From NCBI GenBank assembly GCA_963848035.1, contig CAWKCD010000001.1, positions 3,100,001-3,164,000 of the forward strand: DNA of 64,000 nt. The letters are read 5' to 3'. The DNA comes from JAVVHH01 sp963848035 (GTDB lineage: Bacteria > Pseudomonadota > Alphaproteobacteria > Acetobacterales > Acetobacteraceae). Shown here one piece after another: positions 26,882 through 35,596 of the stretch. The position numbers and the translations under genes are program-made. The notes under the pieces were generated by a model. The model was given only the letters and a program-made list of their open reading frames with translations. It did not search any database and was not told where the DNA came from. Positions within the stretch are counted from its first letter, which is position 1; the number at the start of each line of letters is the position of its first letter.

Positions 26882-27602
26882 ATGTCTTCCGATCTCGATG
26901 CGGCGTTCCGTCCGCTGCACCCCACCGAGCGCCTCCGGCTCCTGCGCGAGTCCGTTGCCGGTGCGCTCGTTTTCACCACCAGCTTCGGGTTCGAGGACCA
27001 AGTCCTGATGCACTTGATCCACAGCGCCGGGATCGACGTTTCGGTGGTCACGCTGGACACAGGCCGGCTGTTCCCGGAGACGTACGACGTCTGGGCGGAG
27101 ACCGAATCCCGCTACGGCGTGCGGATCCGCGCCTATTATCCGGAACCGGCCGGGTTGGAGGCGCTGGTGGCGGCGCAGGGCATCAACGGGTTCTACGACG
27201 GCAAGGCCGAGCGCGAGGCCTGCTGCGCCGCGCGCAAGACGGCGCCGCTCGGGCGCGCGTTGGCGGGCGCCGCCGGCTGGATCACCGGCCTGCGCGCGGA
27301 TCAATCCGCCGCGCGGACGCAGCTTCCGTTCGTCGCCTGGGATGCGGCCCGGGGCGTGATCAAGGCCAATCCGCTGCTCGACTGGACCCGCGACCGGATC
27401 GCCAGCTTTGCCCAGGCCGAGGACGTGCCGGTCAACGCGCTGCACCAGCGCGGCTTCCTCTCCATCGGCTGCGCCCCCTGCACTCGTGCCGTCGCGCCCC
27501 GGCGAGGATGAGCGCGCCGGGCGGTGGTGGTGGGAGCAGGACCAGACCAAGGAGTGCGGCCTGCACGTCGGCGCCGATGGCCGCCTGGTGCGCGCATCAT
27601 GA
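26882..27602 (+). CDS. cysH: Adenylyl-sulfate (APS) reductase, one frame break
   Basis: Assimilatory reductase producing sulfite. The nucleotide-binding start includes FTTSFGFEDQVLMHLI and TLDTGRLFPETY. The pairs CC in EACCAARKTAPL and CxxC in IGCAPCTRAV are the four [4Fe-4S] ligands of APS (not PAPS) reductases, and the catalytic Cys is in KECGLH. A frame break near 27498 is cured by deleting one C in GCGCCCCGGCGAG, giving VAPGEDERAGRWWWE. The stop overlaps cysD as ATGA. The iron-sulfur ligands imply direct use of APS, consistent with the lack of an APS kinase domain on the downstream CysN. Confidence 0.9.
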
Positions 27603-28501
27603 AGGCGATGTCCCGCCTCGACCGGCTGGAAGCGGAGAGCATCTTCATCTTCCGCGAAGTCGTCGCCACCTGCGAGAACCCGGTGCTGCTCTACTCGATC
27701 GGCAAGGATTCCAGCGTCCTGCTGCATCTCGCGCGCAAGGCGTTCTTCCCCGGCAAGCTGCCGTTCCCGCTGCTGCACGTCGACACCACGTGGAAGTTCC
27801 GCGAGATGATCGAGTTCCGCGACCGCGTCGCGCGCGAGCCCGGCACGGAGCTGATCGTTCACATCAACGAGGAAGGCGTCCGCGCCGGCATCAACCCGTT
27901 CGCCTCGGGCTCGCGCGTCCACACCGACGTCATGAAGACGCAGGCGCTCAAGCAGGCGCTCGACAAACACAAGTTCGACGCCGCGTTCGGCGGCGCACGG
28001 CGCGACGAGGAGAAATCCCGCGCCAAGGAGCGCGTCTTCTCGCTGCGTTCCGCCGGCCAGCGCTGGGACCCGCGCAACCAGCGGCCGGAACCCTGGACCC
28101 TGTTCAACACCGCCAAGAAGCCCGGCGAATCCTTCCGCGTGTTCCCGCTCTCCAATTGGACCGAGGGCGACGTGTGGGACTACATCGCGCGCGAACGGCT
28201 CGACGTCGTGCCGCTGTATTTCGCCAAGCCCCGGCCGGTGGTCCGCCGGCAGGGCATGCTGATCATGGTGGACGACGACCGCATGCAGCTCGAGCCCGGC
28301 GAGCGCGTCGAGACGCTCTCGGTCCGGTTCCGCAGCCTCGGCTGCTATCCGCTCACCGGCGCGGTCGAGAGCACGGCCGCCACGCTGGCGGAGATCACCG
28401 AAGAGATGCGCGGCGCCCGCGTCTCCGAGCGGAGCACGCGCGCGATCGACCATGACGGCGCCGGGTCGATGGAACAGAAGAAGATGGAAGGCTACTTTTG
28501 A
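27599..28501 (+). CDS. cysD: Sulfate adenylyltransferase subunit 2
   Basis: A 300-residue ATP-sulfurylase catalytic subunit that forms APS from sulfate and ATP. The PP-loop is in LLYSIGKDSSVLLHLARKAF; other marks are HVDTTWKFREM, FGGARRDEEKSRAKER and FPLSNWTEGDVWDYI, and the end is QKKMEGYF. ATG 27599 overlaps cysH and the stop overlaps cysN as TGATG. Together with CysN it couples GTP hydrolysis to APS synthesis. Confidence 0.95.
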   Translation: MKAMSRLDRLEAESIFIFREVVATCENPVLLYSIGKDSSVLLHLARKAFFPGKLPFPLLHVDTTWKFREMIEFRDRVAREPGTELIVHINEEGVRAGINPFASGSRVHTDVMKTQALKQALDKHKFDAAFGGARRDEEKSRAKERVFSLRSAGQRWDPRNQRPEPWTLFNTAKKPGESFRVFPLSNWTEGDVWDYIARERLDVVPLYFAKPRPVVRRQGMLIMVDDDRMQLEPGERVETLSVRFRSLGCYPLTGAVESTAATLAEITEEMRGARVSERSTRAIDHDGAGSMEQKKMEGYF

Positions 28502-29976
28502 TGGCGACGCTCGAAGCTGCGCGGGCGCAGATCCTGCCGGCGTCCGAGGCGCCGCAACTGCGCGTCCTGACGTGCGGTTCGGTCGACGACGGCAAGTCGA
28601 CCCTGCTCGGCCGCCTCCTGTTCGACACGCACGCCGTGCTCGAGGACCAGCTCGCCGCGCTGGATGCGGAATCCCGGCGGTGGGGCACGCAGGGCGCGGG
28701 GCGCGACTACGCCTTGCTGCTCGACGGCCTCTCGGCCGAGCGGGAACAGGGCATCACGATCGACGTCGCCTACCGCTACTTCGCCACCGATCGGCGCAGC
28801 TTCATCCTCATCGACACGCCCGGCCACGAGCAATACACGCGCAACATGGCGACTGGCGCCTCGCAGGCCGATCTCGCGATCATCCTGATCGACGCCCGCA
28901 AGGGCGTCCTGCCGCAGACGCGGCGGCATGCCTTCATCGCAGCCACGCTCGGCATCCGCCACGCCGTGCTGGCGGTCAACAAGATGGACCTGGCCGGTTT
29001 CGCCGAGGCGCGCTTCCGCGAGATCGCCGACGCGTTCGCGAGCGCGGTCGGCCGGGCTGGGCTTCGCCTCCGTGGTGCCGATCCCGATCAGCGCCCGCGA
29101 CGGCGACAACGTGGCGCAGCGCTCGCCGCGCATGGCGTGGCACCGCGGGCCGACCCTGCTCGAACATCTCGAAACCATCGACGCCAGCCCGGCCGACGCA
29201 GGCGCGCCGTTCCGCCTGCCGGTCCAGCTCGTCCAGCGCCCGGACGCCGATTTCCGCGGCTATGCCGGAACCGTCGCCGCCGGCGTGGTCCGTCCGGGGG
29301 ACCGCATCGTCGCGCTGCCCAGCGGCCGCGGCGCCGCCATCGCCCGCATCGTCACCGCCGACGGCGACCGCACCGAAGCTGCGTCCGGCGAGGCCGTCAC
29401 CCTGACGCTCGATCGCGAGATCGACATCGCCCGTGGCGACGTGATCGCCGCGCTCGACGACGCGCCTGTGCCGACGCCAGCATCTGGCCGCGACGTTGCT
29501 CTGGATGGCCGACGAGTCGCTGCTCACCGGCCGCGACTACACGCTGCATCTCGGCCCGGCGACGGCCAATGCACGGATCGAGCGCATCCGACACGCCGTC
29601 GATGTCGAGACCTACGCGCCCCGTCCCGCCACCTGGCTCGCGCTGAACGAGCTCGGCGCCGGTCGAGATCCGGCTCGACCAGCCGATCGTGGCGTCGCCA
29701 TACGCCCAGGCCCGCGCGCTGGGCGCGTTCATCCTGGTCGACCGGGTCCGCAATCAGACGGTGGCGCTCGGCGTCGTCGACAGCGTGCCGGAAAAGGGCG
29801 TGGCGGCTGCAAGACCGGCCCGGCGGGCGCGCCTATTGGCATCGGCGCTTGGCGGCGGCGGGATCGCGCTGCTCGCCGGGCTGCTTGAACACGACCTCGC
29901 GCTCGCTGCGACACTCGGCATCGCCAATGTGCTAATCATTGCGGCGATCGGCCGACTGACGAGTGGTTCCGAATGA
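28501..29976 (+). CDS. cysN: Sulfate adenylyltransferase subunit 1 with C-terminal membrane hairpin, three frame breaks
   Basis: The GTPase subunit of ATP sulfurylase. It has P-loop GSVDDGKSTLLGRLLFDTH, switch motif DTPGHEQYTRNMATGASQAD, NKMDLAG, then elongation-factor-like beta domains (AAGVVRPGDRIVALPSG). Frame breaks near 29056 (CCGGGCTGG), 29478 (GACGCCAGC) and 29663 (GCCGGTCGAG) each vanish when one base is deleted. There is no CysC kinase domain. Instead, after VVDSVPEKG, the protein ends with two hydrophobic helices (LLASALGGGGIALLAGLLEH and ALAATLGIANVLIIAAIGRL), suggesting membrane anchoring. The stop overlaps the permease gene as ATGA. Confidence 0.9.
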
Positions 29977-30761
29977 TTTTGCCCTTCGAGATCGACCCGC
30001 GCTTCGTCGTCTCCGGCTTGCTGGTCGGGCTGCTCGTCGGACAGACCGGCGTGGGCGGCGGCTCACTGATGACGCCGCTGCTCGTGCTGCTGTTCGGGAT
30101 CAACCCCGCGACCGCGGTCGGCACCGACCTGATCTACGCCTCCGCCACCAAGAGCGTCGGCACCTTGGTGCATGGCCTGAGCCATACGGTGGATTGGCGG
30201 ATCGTCCGTCGCCTGGCCACCGGCAGCCTGCCGGGGACCATCATCACCCTGCTTCTCGTTTCGCACCTGCATCTGGACGCCGCGGTCCAGTCCCATGCGA
30301 TCACCTTCGTGCTCGGCATCATGCTGATCCTGACCGCGGTCGCGCTGCTGATGCGCAGCCGCATCCTGGCGGTTGCCGGCCCGTATCTGGACGGACTGTC
30401 CCCCTCGCGCCAGGCCATGCTGACCGTCATGACCGGCGCCGCGCTGGGCGTGCTCGTCACCCTCTCCTCGGTCGGCGCCGGCGCGCTCGGGGTGACGGCG
30501 CTGCTGCTGCTCTATCCCCGCGCGCCGATGGCGGTTATCGTCGGGACCGATATCGCGCACGCCGTGCCGCTGACGCTGCTGGCCGGGCTGGGGCATTGGT
30601 ATCTCGGCGGCGTCGACCTGCATCTGCTCAGCTCGCTGCTCACCGGCTCGATCCCCGGCATCATCCTGGGTTCTTGGCTCGCGGCGCGCATGCCCGAGAT
30701 GATCCTGCGGCCGGTGCTGGCCGTCACGCTCGCCGTGGTCGGAGTGAAGATCGTTTTCTGA
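29973..30761 (+). CDS. TauE/SafE-family membrane permease
   Basis: A 262-residue polytopic protein of the TauE/SafE (DUF81) family. It has the paired Gly-rich motifs GLLVGQTGVGGGSLMTPLL and, in the second half, SSVGAGALGVTALLLLYP, plus AVGTDLIYA and VIVGTDIAHA as internal repeats. Family members move sulfite, sulfoacetate or other small sulfur or carbon anions. Translational coupling to cysN by ATGA suggests sulfate uptake or sulfite export in this pathway (inference). Confidence 0.88.
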   Translation: MILPFEIDPRFVVSGLLVGLLVGQTGVGGGSLMTPLLVLLFGINPATAVGTDLIYASATKSVGTLVHGLSHTVDWRIVRRLATGSLPGTIITLLLVSHLHLDAAVQSHAITFVLGIMLILTAVALLMRSRILAVAGPYLDGLSPSRQAMLTVMTGAALGVLVTLSSVGAGALGVTALLLLYPRAPMAVIVGTDIAHAVPLTLLAGLGHWYLGGVDLHLLSSLLTGSIPGIILGSWLAARMPEMILRPVLAVTLAVVGVKIVF

Positions 30762-30785
30762 TCCGCGCTGCGGTATGACGGCGCC

Positions 30786-31871
30786 ATGCAACGACTAAAA
30801 GAGTTGGACTCGCTCCGCGGACTCGCGGCGCTCGGCGTCGTGCTGCATCACGGACTGTTCTACACCGGCGCCCTGTCCGCCTCGTTTGCCGACCATCTGC
30901 GCTCGACGCCGCTGCAGGTGTTCGTGCAGGGACGGCCGTTCGTGCTGCTGTTCTTCGTCCTGTCCGGCTTCGTGCTGTCCCGCGCGCTCGCCGCGACCGA
31001 GCCGGCGGTCCGGCTCTATCTGGTCTGGTCGTTGCAGCGCGCTGTCCGATTGGTGCTGCCAGCGCTGGCTTCGGTCGTGATGTCCGCCGGGCTGTATTGG
31101 GCTGCTTTCGACGGGAACTGGCCGGGGGAGACAGCTTGGATGCAGCACCAGAGCTGGGCCGAGCCGCCCGATCTCCGGGGGATGGCGATGGAAGGCATGC
31201 TCGGCGACGTGGGCACGCTGAACAATCCGCTTTGGACGTTGGTCATTGAGTTGCGGATCTCGTTCCTGATCCCGCTGCTCGTCTGGTTCGCGCGGCCGGG
31301 CGACAAATGCTTGGCGCTTCTGTTCGGTGGCCTCGGCTTGTTTGCGTTCGCAGGCGGGTCGCGGCCCTGGCTGCTGTCGGCCGGCGGGGATTTGGGCGAG
31401 AACGTGCAGTCGCTGCTCTACTTCCTGTTCCCGTTCGTGCTGGGCGTCTGCCTCGAACGCTCGGCGCTCTGCAAATCCAGGGTCGGCGGGTGGGCCATCT
31501 GGATGGCAGCCTTCGCCATCGCTGGCCTGGCGCGTGCGTCGTTCGACCTCGCGGTGATCCTCGGCGCCGGGCTATCGATCTGGCTGGTGCAGCAGCCGGG
31601 GCAGATCCGGAACGCGATGCGCGTGCCGGTCCTGACCTGGCTCGGCCGGATCTCGTTCAGCCTGTATCTCGTGCACGTCCCGCTGCTGATCGCGGCGTTC
31701 CACTGGCTGCACGCCGATCGCCCGGCGCTCGCGATCGTCGCGTTGGCGGTCGTCGCGGCGCTGCCGGCGGCTTGGGCGTTCCATCTCGTCATCGAACGGC
31801 CGGCGCACCGTCTGGCGCGCTCGATCGGCGGATGGCGCGGCCTACGCTCAGCTTCTCTCGTCCGTCAGTAG
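30786..31871 (+). CDS. Acyltransferase 3 family membrane protein (OafA/YrhL-like)
   Basis: A 361-residue inner-membrane O-acyltransferase with about ten helices. The N-terminus shows the family start KELDSLRGLAALGVVLHH, with the catalytic His in the LHH motif, then RPFVLLFFVLSGFVLSRAL, and later WLGRISFSLYLVHVPLL. Such enzymes add acetyl or other acyl groups to surface polysaccharide, lipid or peptidoglycan. It is separated from the upstream permease by 24 bases and converges on scpB with a 24-base overlap. Confidence 0.9.
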   Translation: MQRLKELDSLRGLAALGVVLHHGLFYTGALSASFADHLRSTPLQVFVQGRPFVLLFFVLSGFVLSRALAATEPAVRLYLVWSLQRAVRLVLPALASVVMSAGLYWAAFDGNWPGETAWMQHQSWAEPPDLRGMAMEGMLGDVGTLNNPLWTLVIELRISFLIPLLVWFARPGDKCLALLFGGLGLFAFAGGSRPWLLSAGGDLGENVQSLLYFLFPFVLGVCLERSALCKSRVGGWAIWMAAFAIAGLARASFDLAVILGAGLSIWLVQQPGQIRNAMRVPVLTWLGRISFSLYLVHVPLLIAAFHWLHADRPALAIVALAVVAALPAAWAFHLVIERPAHRLARSIGGWRGLRSASLVRQ

Positions 31872-32369
31872 GTCCTCTCGCCGCGGCAGGTCGCGCAGGT
31901 CCTTCAGGCCGAATTGCGTCAGGAAGCCCGGCGTCGTGCCCCACAGCGTGGGCCGGCCCGGCACTTCCTTGCGTCCGCGCGGTTCGATCAGCCCGGCTTC
32001 GAGCAGCGTCTCGACCACGCCTTGGCCGAGGGTCGCGCCGCGGATGGTCTCGATCTCCGCCCGCGTGACCGGCTGATGGTAGGCGATCACGGCCAACGTC
32101 TCCATCGCCGCGCGCGGCAGCCGCCGCTTCTGCTGGATCGTCCGCGTCAGCAGTGGGGCGAGGTCGGCCGCTGTGCGGAACTGCCAGCCGCCGGCGACCT
32201 CGACCAGTTCGACGCCCCGCCCGGCATAGTGCGACTGCAGCGCCGCCAACACCGGCTCGACCTCGACCGTGTCGGGCAGCGCGCGCGCCAGCGCTGCGGC
32301 GCCGACCGGTTCGGCGCTGGCGAAGATCAGCGCCTCGGCCAACCGCACCGCGGCCTCGAGTTCGCTCAT
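31848..32369 (-). CDS. scpB: Segregation and condensation protein B
   Basis: A 173-residue winged-helix subunit of the SMC-ScpAB condensin. Typical sequence is LAEALIFASAEPV, RLPRAAMETLAVIAYHQPVTRAEIETIRG and GLIEPRGRKEVPGRPTLWGTT. ATG 32367-32369 overlaps the scpA stop by ATGA, so ScpA and ScpB are co-translated. The SMC partner is not in this window. Confidence 0.94.
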   Translation of the reverse strand: MSELEAAVRLAEALIFASAEPVGAAALARALPDTVEVEPVLAALQSHYAGRGVELVEVAGGWQFRTAADLAPLLTRTIQQKRRLPRAAMETLAVIAYHQPVTRAEIETIRGATLGQGVVETLLEAGLIEPRGRKEVPGRPTLWGTTPGFLTQFGLKDLRDLPRREDLLTDERS

Positions 32370-33103
32370 GGTGCGGTCGGCCGCAGCAGGATCGGCCCGA
32401 ACGACGCCTCCTGCCGCAGATCCGCCTGCCCGGTGCGCGCCAGTTCCAGCCCGGCCAGCAACGTGCTCGCCATCGCTGCGCGGAGCTGGATCAAGTCGCC
32501 GGCGAGCGGCGGCAGGAACTCGGCCAGCGCCGTCCAGTGCCGCGAGCGTCCAAGCATACGGCCGAGACGTTCGAGCGCGTCGGCGACCGACCACAGCGGC
32601 GGCCGACGCGGCGTATACGGCGTCCGCGCCGAGGCCCGGTGGCGCGCCGCGGCATAGGCCCGCAGCAGGCCCGGCAGGTCGGCCGAGAGGCCAGAACGGT
32701 CGATCGCAATGAGCAATTCCGGCGCGCCGCGGCCGAACGCGTCCACACCGAGCTGCACCCGCGTGCCCAGCCAGATCGCCAGGTTCCGCACCGCCTGCAG
32801 CGCCTCTAGCCGCTCGGCCAAAACTTCGGCGGCTTCCTCGCCCTCTTCCTGCTCGTCACTCCCAGCCGGCAGCAACAGGCGCGACTTCAGCCAGGCCAGC
32901 CATGCCGCCATCACCAGCCAATCCGCCGCCAGATCCAGCCGGACCCGCCGCGCGCCCTCGATAATGGCGAGGTATTGCTCGACCAGATGCAAGATCGAGA
33001 TCTTGTGCAGATCGACTTTCTGTCCGCGCGCCAGCTCGAGCAGCAGGTCCATCGGACCTTCGAATCCGTCGAGATGCAGCAGCAGGACCGGGTCGTCAGA
33101 CAT
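32366..33103 (-). CDS. scpA: Segregation and condensation protein A
   Basis: A 245-residue kleisin subunit. The N-terminus FEGPMDLLLELARGQKVDL with ISILHLVEQYLAII is diagnostic, followed by MAAWLAWLKSRLLLP, an acidic stretch and a C-terminal winged helix that binds the SMC head. It lies in the conserved alphaproteobacterial order nagZ, site-2 protease, scpA, scpB. The start overlaps the protease gene's end by 8 bases. Confidence 0.93.
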   Translation of the reverse strand: MSDDPVLLLHLDGFEGPMDLLLELARGQKVDLHKISILHLVEQYLAIIEGARRVRLDLAADWLVMAAWLAWLKSRLLLPAGSDEQEEGEEAAEVLAERLEALQAVRNLAIWLGTRVQLGVDAFGRGAPELLIAIDRSGLSADLPGLLRAYAAARHRASARTPYTPRRPPLWSVADALERLGRMLGRSRHWTALAEFLPPLAGDLIQLRAAMASTLLAGLELARTGQADLRQEASFGPILLRPTAP

Positions 33104-33797
33104 GCCAGCCTGCGAGATGCCTTACCACGTCATACGCCCAGGGCAGCACAGTCCCGAGCGTGTTGCCCACCGGGTTCCAGTTGATGCCGAACTCGGCGAA
33201 CAGCCGCGGCAGGAGGAAGACGCCGAGCACGACGATGACGATCCCGGCGCGTTCGAGCCGCGCCCAGGCGAAGGCCAGCCGCTCGGGCAGGATGCCGACC
33301 ATGATCCGCCCGCCATCCAGCGGCGGGATCGGCAGCAGGTTGAACAGCCCCAGCACCAGGTTGGACAGCAGGAACAGGTCGAGCGTCTGGTCCACCATGT
33401 CGCCGGTGGCGCCCGGGATGTCCGCCGTCGCGTGCATCGCTACCGCGGTGAGCCAGGCGAGTGCGAAGTTCATCGCCGGGCCAGCCGCCGCGACGAACGC
33501 CATGCCCTGGCGCGGATACCGGAATTTCCAGGCCGAGACCGGCACCGGTTTGGCCCAGCCAAACATGAAGGTGACCCGGCCGATCGTGAGCACCTGCCCG
33601 AGGATGAGTAGCCCGGGCAGCAGCAGCGTTCCGACCCGGTCCACATGGCGCAGCGGGTTGAGCGAGAGGCGGCCGGCTTCGCGCGCCGTGGTGTCGCCAA
33701 GCGCGAGGGCCGCGTAGCCATGCGCCGCCTCGTGCAGCGTGATCGCGACGATCACCGGGACCGCCGCCAGGACGAGCGTGACGAAAGCGTTCAGCAC
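33096..33797 (-). CDS. Site-2-protease-like membrane metallopeptidase (M50 family)
   Basis: A 233-residue membrane zinc protease. The HExxH motif is in AITLHEAAHGYAALALGD and the third-ligand Asp in FNLLPIPPLDGGRIMVG; about six hydrophobic helices are present, with no PDZ domain. GTG 33795-33797 is taken as start because it overlaps the nagZ stop by 7 bases and opens directly into the first helix (LNAFVTLVLAAVPVIV). A longer upstream reading lies inside nagZ. Probably performs intramembrane cleavage of a membrane-bound regulator; its target is unknown. Confidence 0.88.
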   Translation of the reverse strand: MLNAFVTLVLAAVPVIVAITLHEAAHGYAALALGDTTAREAGRLSLNPLRHVDRVGTLLLPGLLILGQVLTIGRVTFMFGWAKPVPVSAWKFRYPRQGMAFVAAAGPAMNFALAWLTAVAMHATADIPGATGDMVDQTLDLFLLSNLVLGLFNLLPIPPLDGGRIMVGILPERLAFAWARLERAGIVIVVLGVFLLPRLFAEFGINWNPVGNTLGTVLPWAYDVVRHLAGWHV

Positions 33798-34789
33798 GCG
33801 AGCAGGCGATCGCGTTCCGCGGCCATCGCCGGGCCGTCGAGCGCCGTCGTGCGGCCCGCCACCAGCAATCGCCCAGCTTCCAGCCGTGCCCACCCTTGAT
33901 CACTCACTTCGGGCACTGCGCGCAGCACTGCTTCGCTATCCTCGAGCGCGCCGGTGCAGTGCATCGCCACGTCGCAGCCGGCCCCCACCGCCGCCGCAGC
34001 CAGATCGCCCGGTGCGCCATCCAGCGCCCGCATTGCGAGATCGTCCGACACCAACACCCCCTCGAACCCGATCCGTTCCCGGATCACACGGTTGATCACG
34101 ACGGGGGACAGGGTCCCCGGCCGCTCCGAATCGAGTCCACAATATAGGAGATGCGCCGTCATCATCCACGGCAGGGCGGCGCACGCCCGGAATACCGAAA
34201 TCCCGTCTTCCAGATCCGTTTCCGCCGGAACCATCGGCAGCGCGTGATGGCTATCGACCGTCGCGCGCCCATGACCCGGTGCGTGCTTGCCGACGGGCAT
34301 CACCCCGGCGGCCATCAAGCCGTCGGCCATCGCCATCCCGAGCCGGGCCACCGCGTCCGGCTCGCTGCTGAACGCCCGGTCGCCGACCACGTCGCTCGCT
34401 CCAGGAACCAGCAGGTCCAACACCGGCGCGCACGCCATGGTCAGCCCGGCTTCCGCACAATCGATTCCGATCAACGCGCCGGTCAGCCACGCCGCGCGGG
34501 ACCCGGCGGCCGGGTCTCGCCGGAACAGCGCGCCGATCTCGCCTGCCGCCGGATGCGCGCGCCAATGCGGCGGTCGCAGCCGCGCGACGCGGCCGCCCTC
34601 CTGATCGACGGCGATAACCGCGCCGGGCGGGAGGGCATCGCGGAGTGAGGCGGTGAGCGCTGCGAGCTGCGCGGGCGTCTCGACGTTGCGCCGGAACAGG
34701 ATCGCGCCGGCCGGCGGCAGGGCGCGGAACAGGTCTCGCTCGGCCGGCGACAAGGCCAGCCCGGCGATCCCGACGATGGCGGCGCGCAA
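33791..34789 (-). CDS. nagZ: Beta-N-acetylhexosaminidase
   Basis: A 332-residue glycoside hydrolase family 3 enzyme of peptidoglycan recycling, removing GlcNAc from anhydro-muropeptides in the cytoplasm. Diagnostic segments are VIAVDQEGGRVARL, the substrate-binding VGKHAPGHG, the mobile-loop His region ATVDSHHALP, and the nucleophile Asp in VLVSDDLAMRAL. No signal peptide, as expected. It follows the SPOR-domain gene by 7 bases and is followed by the site-2 protease gene. Confidence 0.93.
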   Translation of the reverse strand: MRAAIVGIAGLALSPAERDLFRALPPAGAILFRRNVETPAQLAALTASLRDALPPGAVIAVDQEGGRVARLRPPHWRAHPAAGEIGALFRRDPAAGSRAAWLTGALIGIDCAEAGLTMACAPVLDLLVPGASDVVGDRAFSSEPDAVARLGMAMADGLMAAGVMPVGKHAPGHGRATVDSHHALPMVPAETDLEDGISVFRACAALPWMMTAHLLYCGLDSERPGTLSPVVINRVIRERIGFEGVLVSDDLAMRALDGAPGDLAAAAVGAGCDVAMHCTGALEDSEAVLRAVPEVSDQGWARLEAGRLLVAGRTTALDGPAMAAERDRLLAC

Positions 34790-34796
34790 GCCGGGG

Positions 34797-35594
34797 TTAG
34801 AAATTGGCCAGCGAGCAGCCGATGCCCTTGGCCCGGGCGCGCTTGCAGAACTGGGTCGCGTCCGCCACGTCGGTGAAGCCGCCGGTCCGCAGCCGCCACA
34901 CGGCCTTGCCGCCGGATTCGGCCCGCTGCACGACCGGCTGACGCTCGCCGAGCAGGTCCGGCAGCTTGTGCGACAGGCGCTGCCATTCCGCGGTCGCGCC
35001 GGCCTCGGTCTCGACCGCGGCGAGCTGCACCAATGGGCCGCCGGACGCGGCGCGCGGCGGGCGCGCGGCTAGATCGGAGCCCGGCGCAGCAACCGGGGTC
35101 GCCTGCATCGGCGCCGGACTGGCCGATAGCGGCTGCGCGGTCGCGACCGGAGGCTGCGGTAGCGCGGCAGGAGGGGAGGGCGCCGCTGCCGGTGCGGAGG
35201 CGATCTTGGGTGGTGAGGCGGCGCGACGTTGCGCAAGCAGCGCTTGCGGGTCCGGCTGTTCGGCTGCCGGCGCGAGGTCGGTGCCGCCGCGGCCGATCGC
35301 GCTGGAATCGCCCACGCCGATCGCGACCATCCCACCGGGGTTCTCCGGCTTGACCCGCATCGGTCGGTTGTCGGCCTCGATCCGAGGCACGCCGGTGGTC
35401 GTATGTCCCCCGCTGAAGCTCCAAACCGCCATTCCGCCCAGCAGGATCACGCCCAAGCCGGATGCGGCGATCACCAGCCGCTTGGTCCCGGTGTCCATCC
35501 CGGCCCGGCGGCTGCGATAAGAGTGGGTGAACGAGGTCCGCCCCGAGGCGCTGCCGGAGAGGGCGGGACGGGGAATGCTGATGTCGTCGGACAT
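34797..35594 (-). CDS. SPOR-domain membrane protein
   Basis: A 265-residue bitopic protein. Cytoplasmic N-terminus (ISIPRPALSGSASG), one transmembrane helix (LVIAASGLGVILLGGMAVW), a long Pro/Ala-rich periplasmic linker, and a C-terminal SPOR domain (GPLVQLAAVETEAGATAEW to FKRARAKG-type end, CKRARAKGIGCSL) that binds denuded peptidoglycan at division sites. ATG 35592-35594 (MSDDIS). It lies directly downstream of argS with a 2-base gap, an order common in alphaproteobacteria. Confidence 0.88.
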   Translation of the reverse strand: MSDDISIPRPALSGSASGRTSFTHSYRSRRAGMDTGTKRLVIAASGLGVILLGGMAVWSFSGGHTTTGVPRIEADNRPMRVKPENPGGMVAIGVGDSSAIGRGGTDLAPAAEQPDPQALLAQRRAASPPKIASAPAAAPSPPAALPQPPVATAQPLSASPAPMQATPVAAPGSDLAARPPRAASGGPLVQLAAVETEAGATAEWQRLSHKLPDLLGERQPVVQRAESGGKAVWRLRTGGFTDVADATQFCKRARAKGIGCSLANF

Positions 35595-35596
35595 AA

